From contig JAFPWQ010000035.1 in NCBI GenBank assembly GCA_017394925.1, positions 1 through 5,595 of the forward strand: a stretch of DNA of 5,595 bases, in the 5' to 3' direction. The notes under the pieces are model-generated. The model did no database searches and was not told the origin of the DNA. It saw only the letters and a list, made by a program, of their open reading frames with translations. The stretch's first letter is position 1. Each line of letters opens with the position of its first letter. Positions 5,428 through 5,595 of the stretch are shown one piece after another. The translations under genes and the position numbers were made by a program. The DNA is from Synergistaceae bacterium (GTDB lineage: Bacteria; Synergistota; Synergistia; Synergistales; Aminobacteriaceae).

Positions 5428-5595
5428 CTATGCGAGTGCGGTATCAAATACGCGTCTCACATTCTCTTTGCATTCTTCGTAAGTCTCGCCGCGTTTAGCC
5501 TCGTAAATTTTAACGCCATCAACGAAGAACGAAGGCACATAATAATAGTCATAGTGTTCTGAAATTTCCGGGTGCTGATTCTCGTTCACCCATTC
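5428..5595 (-). CDS. thioredoxin-fold, glutaredoxin-like protein, C-terminal part
   Basis: The last 55 residues of a gene entering from the right edge, ending at a TAG at 5428-5430. The fragment reads through HYDYYYVPSFFVDGVKIYEAKRG and ends RRVFDTALA. The VPSFFVDG stretch (20-27 of the fragment) is the cis-proline loop and following strand of thioredoxin and glutaredoxin folds, where the cis-Pro faces the redox cysteines. Those cysteines (a CxxC expected near the N terminus) lie outside the window, so activity cannot be judged; the one Cys here (fragment position 42) is not the active-site pair. It is probably a small glutaredoxin-like thiol-disulfide protein of about 90 residues. No convincing terminator follows it, so readthrough into hsp20 is possible. 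Confidence 0.78.
   Translation of the reverse strand, partial: EWVNENQHPEISEHYDYYYVPSFFVDGVKIYEAKRGETYEECKENVRRVFDTALA

Noticed and set aside
5407..5430. Terminator after the glutaredoxin-like gene
   Set aside because: The possible stem CTGAA/TTTAG is 5 bp, AT-rich with a G-U, and has no T-tract in the right place.
1..5595. CRISPR array, tRNA, rRNA, insertion sequence or prophage module
   Set aside because: No regularly spaced repeats, cloverleaf sequence, transposase motif or phage-like gene was found on either strand.

Overview
The window looks like bacterial chromosome from an organism of moderate to low GC. Every gene I can support lies on the minus strand, so transcription runs from position 5595 towards 1. 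The mix of a TRAP (tripartite ATP-independent periplasmic) uptake system, a small heat-shock chaperone, a YdiF/YheS-type ABC-F protein and a DUF4213/DUF364 protein suits an anaerobic, amino- or organic-acid-using bacterium. Synergistota or a similar anaerobe is my weak guess; nothing here fixes the taxon.

In order of transcription: (1) the C-terminal 55 residues of a thioredoxin-fold, glutaredoxin-like protein (5595-5428). (2) A 134-bp regulatory gap with a consensus -10 box, a 10-bp direct repeat spaced by about three helical turns, and an inverted repeat in the expected 5' UTR. (3) An Hsp20 small heat-shock protein (5284-4835), closed by a clear intrinsic terminator (4784-4815). (4) A cluster of an ABC-F ATPase (4752-2860), a GT2-like glycosyltransferase (2851-2063) and a DUF4213/DUF364 protein (1981 or further upstream, to 1310). 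The ABC-F gene has no visible Shine-Dalgarno sequence and its best promoter candidate would start transcription at the ATG itself. The glycosyltransferase ribosome site is embedded in the last codons of the ABC-F gene. (5) A TRAP transporter operon: an extended -10 promoter overlapping the end of the DUF364 region, then dctP (1256-252), then an intrinsic terminator-like hairpin (201-232), then dctQ (185 to the window edge). The large permease dctM would be expected just outside.

Functionally these are separate units: redox, proteostasis, translation plus surface glycan, and solute uptake. DctP would capture an organic acid in the periplasm and pass it to the DctQ/DctM membrane pair. The internal hairpin would make DctP more abundant than the membrane subunits. 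Hsp20 would hold unfolded proteins. The ABC-F protein probably acts on ribosomes.

I do not see a convincing undescribed system. The points most worth checking are the missing canonical start codon of the DUF364 gene, the possibly leaderless ABC-F mRNA, the structured hsp20 promoter, and the AT-rich, cysteine-rich glycosyltransferase. No gene-free stretch exceeds 300 bases; the longest is the 143 bp between the hsp20 ATG and the glutaredoxin-like stop codon.
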